DNA from: a bacterium UBP2_UBA5202
GTDB taxonomy: Bacteria; Edwardsbacteria; AC1; EtOH8
Direction of reading: 5' to 3'
Length of the DNA: 12,397 nucleotides
NCBI GenBank assembly: GCA_002412795.1
Contig: DHVS01000020.1
Location: forward strand, 1 to 12,397
Shown piece by piece: positions 1 through 7,006 of this stretch (positions are counted from its first letter, which is position 1; each line of letters begins with the position of its first letter). The translations under genes were made by a program, and so were the position numbers. Under the pieces are notes generated by a model. That model was not told where the DNA came from and ran no database searches. It was given only the letters and a program-made list of their open reading frames with translations.

Positions 1-114
1 CAACTGTTACCATTTTAACTCTTACGCTGGTGTTGAGCGCGGCTGGAGCAAAGAGAATGGGGCGGGTGATGAGTTCGTACCAAACCGATCAACCCAACCA
101 ACCACGGAGACCCC

Positions 115-1536
115 ATGGTCATCAAACTTTACAACACCATGACCCGGAAAAAAGAGGAATTCATTCCCCTAAAACCCAACCAGGCCGGCATCTATGCCTG
201 CGGGCCCACCGTCTACAACTACGCCCACATCGGCAACCTGCGGACCTACGTGTTCGAGGACACCTTGCGCCGGATGTTCCATTACAACGGCTTTGCGCTC
301 AGTCACGTGATGAACATCACCGACGTGGACGACAAGACCATCCGCGATTCGCAAAAAGAGGGGATGAGCCTCAAGGGCTTCACCGAGAAATACACCAAAA
401 TATTCCTGGACGACTGCGCAGCGCTGAACATCCAGCAGCCGGACATCCTATGCAAGGCCACCGAGCACATCCCGGACATGATCAGCTTGGTGCAGAGGCT
501 GTCCGACAAGGGCTACGCCTATAAAAGCGGAGACGGTGCCACCTATTTCAACATCGCCAAATTCCAGGGCTACGGCAAGCTTTCGGGCATCGATCTCTCA
601 GGCCTCAAGGCCGGGGCCAGGGTGGCCAGCGACGAGTACGAGAAGGAGAGCCTCTCCGACTTTGCCCTGTGGAAGACCTGGGACCAGAAGGACGGGGAGG
701 TGTTCTGGGACTCGCCCTTCGGCAAGGGCCGTCCCGGCTGGCACATCGAGTGCTCGGCCATGAGCACCAAGTACCTGGGCGATACCTTTGACATCCATGC
801 CGGAGCGGTGGATCTGATCTTCCCCCATCACGAGAACGAGATCGCCCAGACCGAGGCGGCCACCGGCAAGCCCTGGGTGCGCTGTTGGATGCACGCCGAA
901 CATCTTTTGGTGGACGGGGGCAAGATGTCCAAATCGCTGAACAACTTTTACCGGGTGGCGGACCTGAAGGAAAAGGGATATGATCCCCTGGCCTACCGCT
1001 ATTTCTGCTTTACCGGGCATTACCGTTCGCAGTTGAACTTCACCTGGGAGTCGCTGACCGCGGCCCAGCGGGCGCTGGAGAATCTGAGGGCTGAGATAGC
1101 CAAACTAAGAAGTTCCGAAGGTGGGAAGCTGGGAACGGACCCCACCCCCGAAGGTGAGAAGATGGGAAGTTCCGAAGATAAGGACATTACGGGGTGGAAA
1201 GACAAATTTCTGTCGGCCATCAACGATGACCTGAACCTGCCCCAGGCCATAGCGGTCTTATGGGACACGGTGAAGTCATCAGACCTCAGTTCCGCCCAAA
1301 AACTGGCGCTGATCGGCGATTACGACCGGGTGCTGGGTCTGAACCTGCTGGAAAGCAAGAAGGACTCCGGTCTTCCCGCTGAAGTGGAACAACTGCTGCG
1401 GAAGCGCCAGGAGGCCCGGACCGCCAAGGACTGGGCCGGCTCGGACGCCATCAGGGGCCAGATCCTGGCCCTGGGTTATGTGGTGGAGGACGGCAAGGGC
1501 GGGCAGACGGTGAGGGAGAAGAAGTTCGGGGAATAA
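115..1536 (+). CDS. cysS: Cysteinyl-tRNA synthetase
   Basis: Class I aminoacyl-tRNA synthetase that activates cysteine with ATP and charges tRNA-Cys in the cytoplasm. The 473-residue protein has the usual family length and is complete. The Rossmann catalytic half holds the HIGH-type motif as HIGN (residues 38-41) and the KMSKS loop at 270-274. The zinc ligands that recognise the cysteine thiol are in place: C29, C213, H238 and E242, the last two within FPHHENE. The C-terminal half is the helical anticodon-binding region. The ATG at 115 is chosen because GGAG (106-109) lies just upstream and MVIKLYNTMTRKKE is a typical CysS N-terminus. An odd, hydrophilic, repeat-encoded stretch at residues 332-356 sits between the catalytic and helical regions (separate entry). 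The 114 bases upstream show no gene I can assign; a frame ending at the TAA at 16-18 could be the tail of a preceding gene. Confidence 0.98.
   Translation: MVIKLYNTMTRKKEEFIPLKPNQAGIYACGPTVYNYAHIGNLRTYVFEDTLRRMFHYNGFALSHVMNITDVDDKTIRDSQKEGMSLKGFTEKYTKIFLDDCAALNIQQPDILCKATEHIPDMISLVQRLSDKGYAYKSGDGATYFNIAKFQGYGKLSGIDLSGLKAGARVASDEYEKESLSDFALWKTWDQKDGEVFWDSPFGKGRPGWHIECSAMSTKYLGDTFDIHAGAVDLIFPHHENEIAQTEAATGKPWVRCWMHAEHLLVDGGKMSKSLNNFYRVADLKEKGYDPLAYRYFCFTGHYRSQLNFTWESLTAAQRALENLRAEIAKLRSSEGGKLGTDPTPEGEKMGSSEDKDITGWKDKFLSAINDDLNLPQAIAVLWDTVKSSDLSSAQKLALIGDYDRVLGLNLLESKKDSGLPAEVEQLLRKRQEARTAKDWAGSDAIRGQILALGYVVEDGKGGQTVREKKFGE
1109..1177 (+). repeat. Imperfect 33-base direct repeat inside cysS
   Basis: Two 21-base segments, 1115-1135 and 1148-1168, match at 19 of 21 positions at a spacing of 33 bases. 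The 12-mer GAAGTTCCGAAG occurs exactly at 1109-1120 and again at 1166-1177, 57 bases apart. Both spacings are multiples of three, so the reading frame is kept. The encoded peptide is Ser/Glu/Gly/Lys-rich (SSEGGKLG, PEGEKMG, SSEDKD) and falls in a linker, where an insertion would be tolerated. It looks like a low-complexity repeat expanded or inserted within the gene. Confidence 0.8.
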
Positions 1537-1590
1537 GGTTGACCCCTCTCCAGCGCTTCGGTTGCCATCTATGAGCATTTCTCAGCGCCT

Positions 1591-1615
1591 GCCTCTCCCC
1601 CGGTGGGAGAGAGGC
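1591..1615 (+). terminator. Stem-loop downstream of cysS, possible terminator
   Basis: CTCTCCC (1593-1599) pairs perfectly with GGGAGAG (1605-1611) around a 5-base loop, and the stem may extend by two more pairs past a small bulge. Only a weak T-containing tail (CCCCATATATTTTG) follows, so factor-independent termination is uncertain. The same kind of GGGAGAGG palindrome is a common dispersed intergenic repeat in bacteria, and it could be that instead. Confidence 0.4.
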
Positions 1616-1736
1616 CCCATATATTTTGTTCCCATAGCGGGCAATGCCGGAGTGTTTAAATTCGGTGTTCTCATTTATTCCGTGTTTCCATGGTTAACCT
1701 GGCGGTATTCTAAGTTTGACGGTCTGCCTTTAACGC

Positions 1737-1765
1737 TTGACAACTCCGGGCTTTTGCGGTAAAAT
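1737..1765 (+). promoter_or_regulatory. Sigma70-type promoter for yebC
   Basis: A perfect -35 hexamer TTGACA (1737-1742) is followed by a 17-base spacer and the -10 hexamer TAAAAT (1760-1765), one base from consensus. The expected start of transcription is near 1772, giving a leader of about 70 bases before the yebC ATG. This is the best promoter in the window and probably the main one for yebC. Whether transcription continues into the ruv genes is not visible. Confidence 0.8.
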
Positions 1766-1828
1766 CATAGTTTATCAACCAATTACGGCAACAATCATAC
1801 GTAATTTATCTTCAAATCTTTGATATAC

Positions 1829-1833
1829 GGAGG
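1829..1833 (+). promoter_or_regulatory. Shine-Dalgarno site of yebC
   Basis: GGAGG lies 10 bases before the ATG at 1844 and fixes that start. It is worth noting because ruvC, ruvA and ruvB lack any comparable site. Confidence 0.8.
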
Positions 1834-1843
1834 TTAAAATAAA

Positions 1844-2593
1844 ATGTCCGGACACTCAAAATGGGCCACTATCAAGCGCAAAAAAGCCGGCATCGACTCC
1901 GCCCGGGGCCAGGCTTTTACCAGGCTGATCAAGGAAATAACCATCGCCGCCCGCAACGGAGGCGGAGACCCCAACATGAACCCCCGCCTGCGGACCGCCA
2001 TTCTTTCCGCCAAGGGGGCCAACATGCCGGCCGATAACATCGACCGGGCCATCAAAAAGGGCACCGGCGAGCTGGAGGGAGTGGTCTACGAAGAGGTGAC
2101 CTACGAAGGCTACGGCCCCAACGGGGTGGCGGTAATGCTGGACACGGTCACCGACAACAAGAACCGCACCGCTTCGGAGCTGCGCCATCTGCTGTCCAAG
2201 AACGGCGGCAACATGGGCTCCCAGGGCTGCGTGTCCTGGATGTTCGAGACCAAGGGCCTGATCTCGGTGGATTCTTCCGTCACCGACGAGGATACCCTGA
2301 TGTCAATAGCCCTGGACGCCGGAGCCGACGATGTCCGGCCCGAGGAAGGTTCGTTCGAGATCCTGACCACCCCGGCCGCCTTTGAATCGGTCAAAAAGGC
2401 CTTGGAGGAAAAGAAGATCCCCACTCTTTCGGCCGAGGTCACCAAGATCCCCCAGAACACGGTCCAGCTGGACTTCAGCCAGGCCACCACCATGATGAAG
2501 CTGATGGACGCGCTGGAGGAGTTCGACGACACCCAGAAGGTCTACAGCAATTTTGACATCCCGGCCGACGTGATGGCCAAACTGGACAAGTAA
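1844..2593 (+). CDS. yebC: YebC/PmpR family protein
   Basis: Cytoplasmic protein of the widespread YebC/PmpR/TACO1 family. Members have been described as DNA-binding transcriptional regulators (PmpR) and, for YebC and mitochondrial TACO1, as translation factors that help ribosomes through difficult stretches such as prolines. Sequence cannot decide between these. The family signature is obvious: MSGHSKWATIKRKKA at the N-terminus, the NPRLRTAI...AKGANMPADNIDRAIKKG region, YEGYGPNGVAVM, and TDNKNRTASELRHLLSKNGGN. The 249-residue length is normal and the protein is intact. The start is set by GGAGG at 1829-1833. It is followed by ruvC, a neighbourhood common in bacteria, and carries its own strong promoter. 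Confidence 0.97.
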   Translation: MSGHSKWATIKRKKAGIDSARGQAFTRLIKEITIAARNGGGDPNMNPRLRTAILSAKGANMPADNIDRAIKKGTGELEGVVYEEVTYEGYGPNGVAVMLDTVTDNKNRTASELRHLLSKNGGNMGSQGCVSWMFETKGLISVDSSVTDEDTLMSIALDAGADDVRPEEGSFEILTTPAAFESVKKALEEKKIPTLSAEVTKIPQNTVQLDFSQATTMMKLMDALEEFDDTQKVYSNFDIPADVMAKLDK

Positions 2594-2603
2594 ATTTATA
2601 CCA

Positions 2604-2685
2604 GCCACTAAGTCACAAAGGCACTAAAACAGATAATCTTATTTTTTGATGGTTATTCGTGTTTGTGTCTTAGTGTCTTTGTGGC
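2604..2685. repeat. Inverted repeat of 8-base units between yebC and ruvC
   Basis: The left arm (2604-2626) and right arm (2664-2685) are imperfect reverse complements, with about 18 of 23 positions agreeing. Each arm is itself built from 8-base CAC-led units (CACTAAGT, CACAAAGG, CACTAAAA on the left). The 37-base loop is AT-rich. The arms end only 18 bases before the ruvC ATG. It could form a long RNA or DNA hairpin and looks like a dispersed intergenic repeat. It lacks the terminal U-run of a simple terminator. Confidence 0.75.
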
Positions 2686-2703
2686 AAAACCCAGTTAAAA
2701 ACT

Positions 2704-3204
2704 ATGATTATCTTAGGAATAGATCCCGGAAGCCATAAGACTGGGTACGGCCTGATAGAATGCGGCGGTAGCCAAAGCAAGGTAATAGCCCTCGGATGCC
2801 TAAAGGCACGGCCGAGGGCTTCCCTTTCGGCCCGACTGCTGGCCATCCACCAGGGATTAAGCCAGGTCATCCAAAAGTACCAGCCCCAGGAAGCGGCGGT
2901 GGAGGCCACCTTTTACGGCAAGAACGCCCACAGCGCGCTGGTGATGGGCCACGCCCGGGGGGTCTGCCTGCTGGCGGTGGAACAGGCCGGCTGCAAGCTT
3001 TTCGAGTATTCACCGCTGGAGGTCAAGAAGGCGGTGGTGGGGCAGGGCCGGGCCGGAAAGGGCCAGGTGGGATTCATGATCCGGGCGCTGCTGGGCCTCA
3101 AGACAAATCCCCAGGAGGACGAAGCCGACGCCCTGGCGGTGGCGATGTGCCATTGGCAGAGGAGGCAATTCAATTCAAAGGTCATAAAGGATATAAAAGG
3201 GTAA
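2704..3204 (+). CDS. ruvC: Holliday junction resolvase RuvC
   Basis: Endonuclease that cuts Holliday junctions symmetrically during recombination and fork repair, acting as a dimer with RuvAB. The 166-residue protein has the standard RNase H-like fold signature. The four acidic catalytic residues appear as D7 (GIDPG), E67 (AVEATF), and D139 and D142 (EDEADALAVAMCH). The sequence between them (GKNAHSALVMGHARG) is also typical. The ATG at 2704 places the LGIDPG strand at the N-terminus as usual. No Shine-Dalgarno site is visible before it. It sits between yebC and ruvA, separated from both by repeat-bearing spacers of about 100 bases, so read-through with either is possible but not shown. Confidence 0.97.
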   Translation: MIILGIDPGSHKTGYGLIECGGSQSKVIALGCLKARPRASLSARLLAIHQGLSQVIQKYQPQEAAVEATFYGKNAHSALVMGHARGVCLLAVEQAGCKLFEYSPLEVKKAVVGQGRAGKGQVGFMIRALLGLKTNPQEDEADALAVAMCHWQRRQFNSKVIKDIKG

Positions 3205-3219
3205 ATGTTCTAACTGTAG

Positions 3220-3276
3220 GGGCGATTCACGCGTCCGACGTAGCCGCTAAAGGTGGCGTAGTAGGATGAATCGCCC
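3220..3276. repeat. Inverted repeat between ruvC and ruvA
   Basis: GGGCGATTCA (3220-3229) and TGAATCGCCC (3267-3276) are perfect 10-base inverted arms around a 37-base interior that can partly pair with itself. The element fills most of the 101-base ruvC-ruvA gap and ends 29 bases before the ruvA ATG. It lacks a T-run, so it reads as a dispersed palindromic intergenic repeat rather than a terminator. Confidence 0.8.
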
Positions 3277-3305
3277 GGGTAATACAATTAAAATAAAGAA
3301 AACAT

Positions 3306-3896
3306 ATGTACCATCACATCAAGGGCATCCTGATCCACAAACACCCGGCCGAGGCGGTGATCGAGGCCAACGGGGTCGGTTATCAGATCAGCATTTCCCT
3401 GAACACCTTTGAAAAACTGCCGGAGGCCGGCAACCAGGCCAAGCTGCTGACCTACCTGCACGTCAAGGAGGATGTGCTGCAGCTGTTCGGATTCATTGAA
3501 GACAAGGAGCGCAAGGTCTTTAAGATACTGATCGGCATTTCGGGCATCGGGCCCAAGCTGGCGCTGACCCTGCTTTCGAACATGTCTCCGTCCGACTTGG
3601 AGCAGGCGGTGGCCAACCAGGACATGACCATGCTGACCTCGATCTCGGGCATCGGGAAAAAGACGGCCGAGCGGCTTTTAGTTGAGCTGAAGGGCAAGAT
3701 CGCCGAGGCGGTGGTGGAGGGGCTGCCGAGCATCAGGGGACAGGGGACAGGGAACAGCGATCCAGTAATTGAGGCTTTGATGACGCTGGGCCTGAACTTC
3801 GCCGAGGCCAAGAGCGCACTGGACAAGGCCAAGGCCAAGATGGGGGATAAGGCCCCGGTGGAGCAGTTGATAAGAGAAGCGTTGAAGGGGAAATGA
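3306..3896 (+). CDS. ruvA: Holliday junction branch migration protein RuvA
   Basis: DNA-binding subunit of the RuvAB branch-migration motor. A RuvA tetramer grips the four-way junction and loads two RuvB rings. The 196-residue protein has the three usual domains: an OB-fold at 1-63, tandem helix-hairpin-helix motifs (ISGIGPKLAL at 78-87 and SISGIGKKTAERL at 112-124), and the C-terminal RuvB-contacting helix bundle at about 152-196, ending in EQLIREALKGK. The flexible linker between domains II and III (about 141-151) contains an in-frame 7-base tandem repeat (separate entry). Only a poor ribosome binding site is visible before the ATG. The downstream transporter starts 7 bases after the stop, so the two are probably cotranscribed. 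Confidence 0.97.
   Translation: MYHHIKGILIHKHPAEAVIEANGVGYQISISLNTFEKLPEAGNQAKLLTYLHVKEDVLQLFGFIEDKERKVFKILIGISGIGPKLALTLLSNMSPSDLEQAVANQDMTMLTSISGIGKKTAERLLVELKGKIAEAVVEGLPSIRGQGTGNSDPVIEALMTLGLNFAEAKSALDKAKAKMGDKAPVEQLIREALKGK
3734..3757 (+). repeat. 7-base tandem repeat in the ruvA linker
   Basis: Three successive heptamers (CAGGGGA, CAGGGGA, CAGGGAA) and a trailing CAG lie at 3734-3757. Three heptamers make 21 bases, so the frame is preserved. They encode Gly/Arg/Gln/Thr-rich linker residues around 143-150, between the helix-hairpin-helix region and the C-terminal domain of RuvA. This resembles the heptanucleotide tandem repeats known from some bacterial genomes. Confidence 0.8.
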
Positions 3897-3903
3897 TACA
3901 ACC

Positions 3904-6054
3904 ATGATCGACACTGCAAAAATCGCGGGCTTGACCCAGAAATTCAACCCTGTGGTGTATTTCAAGGAATTCAGGTTCGAAGAGTATCTCAAGTTTGATT
4001 TTAAGAATATAAAAGGCGACCTGCTGGGCGGGCTGACCTCGGCCATCGTGGCCCTGCCCCTGGCCCTGGGCTTTGGCATCCTGGCTACCAACGGGGACCC
4101 GCGGGGGGCGGTGGCCGGGCTTTACGGAGCCATCTTCACCGGCATCCTGGCCTCGCTGTTCGGCGGCACCAGCCAGCAGATCACCGGCCCCACCGGCGGG
4201 ATGACAGTGGTGCTGACCGAGGTCTTTGTGGAGGTGAGCCGGGGCGGCAATTACCAGGCGGCCATGAACGCCCTGCTTTTGGCCTGTCTGATAGCCGGAA
4301 TAATACAGATAGCTTTCGGCCTTTTCAAGCTGGGCCGGTTCGTCAGTTTCGTGCCTCAGCCGGTGATAGTGGGCTTCACCAACGGCATCGCCATTCTGAT
4401 ATTTTTGCAGCAGCTGAATACTTTTGCCGCGGCCCCGCTGGTGGCGGCCATCACCATCGGCTTCATCGTGCTGACCCCGATGTTCAACCGGTCGCTGCCC
4501 AAACTGTTCATCGGGCTGGTGCTGGGTTCGCTGGTGGCTTATTTCTTCGCCTCGCATTACGCCCTTTTCAATCTCGGTTTCAACTGGCAGGAATTCTCAT
4601 TTTACAATACCTCCGGCCTTACGCTGGTGGGAGAGATACCCCGTTCATTGCAGCTGCCCTCGTGGCCCACGGCCTCGCTGGCCGCCTGGCGCAAGGCCAT
4701 TCCGGCCGGGTTCACCATCGCCATCCTGGGTTGTTTGGAAACACTTTTGGCCAGCGTGGTGGTGGACACCGTCACCAACACCGAGCACAACAGCAACCGG
4801 GAGCTGGTGGGGCAGGGCATAGGCAATTCACTGGCCGCGCTGTTCGGCGGCATCGCCGGGACCGGAGCCATCGTCCGGACCACCATCAACATCCGCTCCG
4901 GGGGCGTCACCCGGCTGTCCGGGGTCATCTGCGGGCTGTTCCTGCTGATGGTGGTCCTTTTCCTGGCGCCCATCGCCGGTTTCATCCCCCTGGCGGCCCT
5001 GGCCGGGGTGCTGATGATGGCGGCCATCGGGATGTTCGAGTGGGAGCCGCTGAAGATGATCCCCAAAACCCCGGCCGCCGATTCGCTGGTGATGGTGACC
5101 ACCATGCTGGTGACGGTCTTCGCCGACCTGATCTCCGCCGTGCTGATCGGGATGGTTTTGGCCACCATGCTCTTCCTTAATCGGATGAGCAAGCTGGGGG
5201 TGATTCCCCGGACCGAGTCCGAGCTGAAAGGCCTGTCGCCGGAGACCAAGGAGATCATGAAAAAACAGAAGATAGCGGTCTTCAACATAGAGGGTCCGCT
5301 GTTCTTCGGGGCGGTCAAGACCTTTTCCCGGGAGCTGACCCAGGCCTCGCCCGACACCCTGATCCTGGACATGAAGAACGTGCCGGTGCTGGACCTCTCC
5401 GGGGCCCAGGCCATCGAGAACGTGGTCAGCAGGATGAAGGCCAGGAAGAAACGGGTGATCCTGTCCGGCCTGCGTCCGGAGGTGCGGCAGGTGCTGCACC
5501 AGCTGGAGATCATCCAGAAGATAGGGGCCGACAGTTTCCCCGACGATCTTTACAAGGCCGTGGACTACGCGGTCTCGCTGTCCCAGAACATTCAGCCCAG
5601 CCTGGCCGATTATTTCAAGGACGATCTGGTGATCATAGACGCCGAGGCCGGTTCAAAGGAGGAGCTGTTTGAAGACGCGGCCCAAAAAGCCCTGCAGGCG
5701 GGATATGTTTACGATAAAAAAGATTTCCTGGACAATCTGTGGCACCGGGAGAACGACTCGCCCACCAGTTTAGGGCACGGGGTGGCCATCCCGCATTCCC
5801 GCTCCGGGGCGGCCTCGGACGAGATAGTGGTGATATTCATCAAACTAAAAAAGGCCATAGCCGGTTACGACGGCATAGACGGCCAGCCGGTGAAGCTTAT
5901 TCTGATGATCTCGGCCGGGGATAATGTCAACGGGTATCTGAAGGTCTTGAAACTCATTACCCTGGCGGTGGGCCGGGAGGAGCCAAGGCAGAGGCTGCTG
6001 GAGGCCGGGAGCGTGGAAGAAGTGCTGGATGTATTCAAAGGTATAAAAGAATAA
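3904..6054 (+). CDS. SulP-family anion transporter with STAS and PTS EIIA domains
   Basis: Inner-membrane anion transporter of the SulP/SLC26 family. Relatives carry sulfate, bicarbonate or other anions; the substrate cannot be read from sequence. The 716 residues have three parts. Residues about 40-430 hold roughly a dozen hydrophobic segments, with SulP features such as the GLTSAIVALPLALGFGI helix and FVPQPVIVGFTNGIAI. Residues about 452-555 are a STAS domain (VFNIEGPLFFGAV, then VPVLDLSGAQAIENV), the usual cytoplasmic tail. Residues about 564-716 are a PTS EIIA domain of the fructose/mannitol type, with the phosphorylation-site motif GHGVAIPHSR and its histidine at H631. The C-terminal extension is the unusual part: it suggests that transport could be set by phosphoryl transfer from HPr or a nitrogen-type PTS, although none is encoded here. 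It starts 7 bases after ruvA, with AAGGGG inside the end of ruvA as a possible ribosome binding site. Confidence 0.92.
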   Translation: MIDTAKIAGLTQKFNPVVYFKEFRFEEYLKFDFKNIKGDLLGGLTSAIVALPLALGFGILATNGDPRGAVAGLYGAIFTGILASLFGGTSQQITGPTGGMTVVLTEVFVEVSRGGNYQAAMNALLLACLIAGIIQIAFGLFKLGRFVSFVPQPVIVGFTNGIAILIFLQQLNTFAAAPLVAAITIGFIVLTPMFNRSLPKLFIGLVLGSLVAYFFASHYALFNLGFNWQEFSFYNTSGLTLVGEIPRSLQLPSWPTASLAAWRKAIPAGFTIAILGCLETLLASVVVDTVTNTEHNSNRELVGQGIGNSLAALFGGIAGTGAIVRTTINIRSGGVTRLSGVICGLFLLMVVLFLAPIAGFIPLAALAGVLMMAAIGMFEWEPLKMIPKTPAADSLVMVTTMLVTVFADLISAVLIGMVLATMLFLNRMSKLGVIPRTESELKGLSPETKEIMKKQKIAVFNIEGPLFFGAVKTFSRELTQASPDTLILDMKNVPVLDLSGAQAIENVVSRMKARKKRVILSGLRPEVRQVLHQLEIIQKIGADSFPDDLYKAVDYAVSLSQNIQPSLADYFKDDLVIIDAEAGSKEELFEDAAQKALQAGYVYDKKDFLDNLWHRENDSPTSLGHGVAIPHSRSGAASDEIVVIFIKLKKAIAGYDGIDGQPVKLILMISAGDNVNGYLKVLKLITLAVGREEPRQRLLEAGSVEEVLDVFKGIKE

Positions 6055-6084
6055 AAAGGTTTAAATGATAAAAAGGGAGTTGTT

Positions 6085-6993
6085 ATGCCAATACCAGATT
6101 ACCAAAGCATTATGTTGCCTTTGTTGGAAAGCTTGGAAGATAAGGAAGAACATTACATACGTGATGTGATAGATGAATTGTCGGCCAAATTCAAATTGGA
6201 TGACAACGAAAAAATAGAGCTACTTCCTAGTGGGCAACAACCAATATTTGATAATCGTGTCGGTTGGGCACGGACATATTTAAAAAAGGCATTATTGCTT
6301 GAATCTACGAAGAGAGGTTATTTCAAAATCACCGAAAGGGGTACTGAACTGCTTCGAAAAAAGCCAAATGGAATTAATGCCAAATTCTTAATGCAATATG
6401 AAGAATTTACTGATTTTAAAAAGAGAACAGAGAAACAAGAGATTGAAGAAGAAACCCACGAAAAAAACAATGATAAAACGCCTCAAGAGTCTATAGAATA
6501 CGGTTATTTTAAGCTAAGGAGAGATCTGTCTCAAGAACTATTAGATTATACAAAGAATTCTTCACCAAAGTTTTTCGAGAAACTTGTAGTTGACTTGCTT
6601 TTGAAAATGGGGTATGGCGGTTCTCTTAAGGATGCAGGTAAGGCAATTGGTAAAAGCGGCGATGGCGGGATAGATGGTATCATCAAAGAGGATAAACTCG
6701 GCTTAGATGCTATATATATTCAGGCTAAAAGGTGGGAAGGAGTTGTAGGCTCAAAAGAAATACGTAATTTCGTTGGAAGTTTAGTCGGACAAAAAGCTAC
6801 AAAAGGTGTTTTCATTACGACATCAAATTTCACCAAAGATGCTTGGGAGTATATAAACACAATACAGCATAAAGTAATCTTAATTGACGGTGAACAATTA
6901 GCCCAATATATGATTGATTATGATATTGGTGTTGCGAAAGTAACTGCCTATGAGATCAAAAGAATAGATTCAGACTATTTCACAGAAGAATAG
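6085..6993 (+). CDS. Mrr-like restriction endonuclease
   Basis: Probable DNA endonuclease of the Mrr family, whose characterised members cut modified or foreign DNA. The 302-residue protein has a Mrr N-terminal winged-helix domain (about 1-95, ending GYFKITERGTELL), a charged, probably disordered linker (about 105-140), and a Mrr catalytic domain (about 150-275). The PD-(D/E)XK-type active site shows as GDGGIDG (D197) and IQAKRW, with the Q213-A-K215 form that Mrr proteins use in place of ExK. The ATG at 6085 follows AAGGGAG at good spacing. The gene is visibly AT-rich, with many AAA, GAA and ATA codons, while both neighbours are strongly GC-rich; this points to horizontal acquisition. No partner methylase is adjacent, as is usual for modification-dependent Mrr enzymes. 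Its exact target is unknown. Confidence 0.88.
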   Translation: MPIPDYQSIMLPLLESLEDKEEHYIRDVIDELSAKFKLDDNEKIELLPSGQQPIFDNRVGWARTYLKKALLLESTKRGYFKITERGTELLRKKPNGINAKFLMQYEEFTDFKKRTEKQEIEEETHEKNNDKTPQESIEYGYFKLRRDLSQELLDYTKNSSPKFFEKLVVDLLLKMGYGGSLKDAGKAIGKSGDGGIDGIIKEDKLGLDAIYIQAKRWEGVVGSKEIRNFVGSLVGQKATKGVFITTSNFTKDAWEYINTIQHKVILIDGEQLAQYMIDYDIGVAKVTAYEIKRIDSDYFTEE

Positions 6994-7006
6994 AATCAAA
7001 TGTAAA

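Larger units (their letters stand above)
1537..1843. other. Intergenic spacer between cysS and yebC
   Basis: This 307-base gap holds a GC-rich stem-loop near its start (1591-1615), a strong promoter near its end (1737-1765) and the yebC ribosome binding site (1829-1833). The stretch between about 1620 and 1736 is more AT-rich and shows nothing I can name. A 66-codon frame (1562-1762) runs through both the stem-loop and the promoter and has no family resemblance, so I do not call it. Confidence 0.7.

Noticed and set aside
1..114. Tail of an upstream gene or a minus-strand gene start
   Set aside because: Only short open stretches are present in any frame; none is recognisable, so no feature is called.
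30..524. 164-codon + strand frame overlapping cysS
   Set aside because: Out-of-frame shadow of cysS: Arg/His/Pro-rich, with no family resemblance.
1562..1762. 66-codon frame in the cysS-yebC spacer
   Set aside because: It runs through a palindromic stem-loop and through the yebC promoter, has no ribosome binding site and no recognisable domain.
3733..4557. 274-codon minus-strand frame opposite ruvA and the transporter
   Set aside because: Shadow across two confident genes, with a low-complexity His/Gln/Gly-rich translation.
4602..5513. 303-codon minus-strand frame inside the transporter gene
   Set aside because: Antisense shadow caused by GC-rich third positions. The + strand frame is a clear SulP protein.
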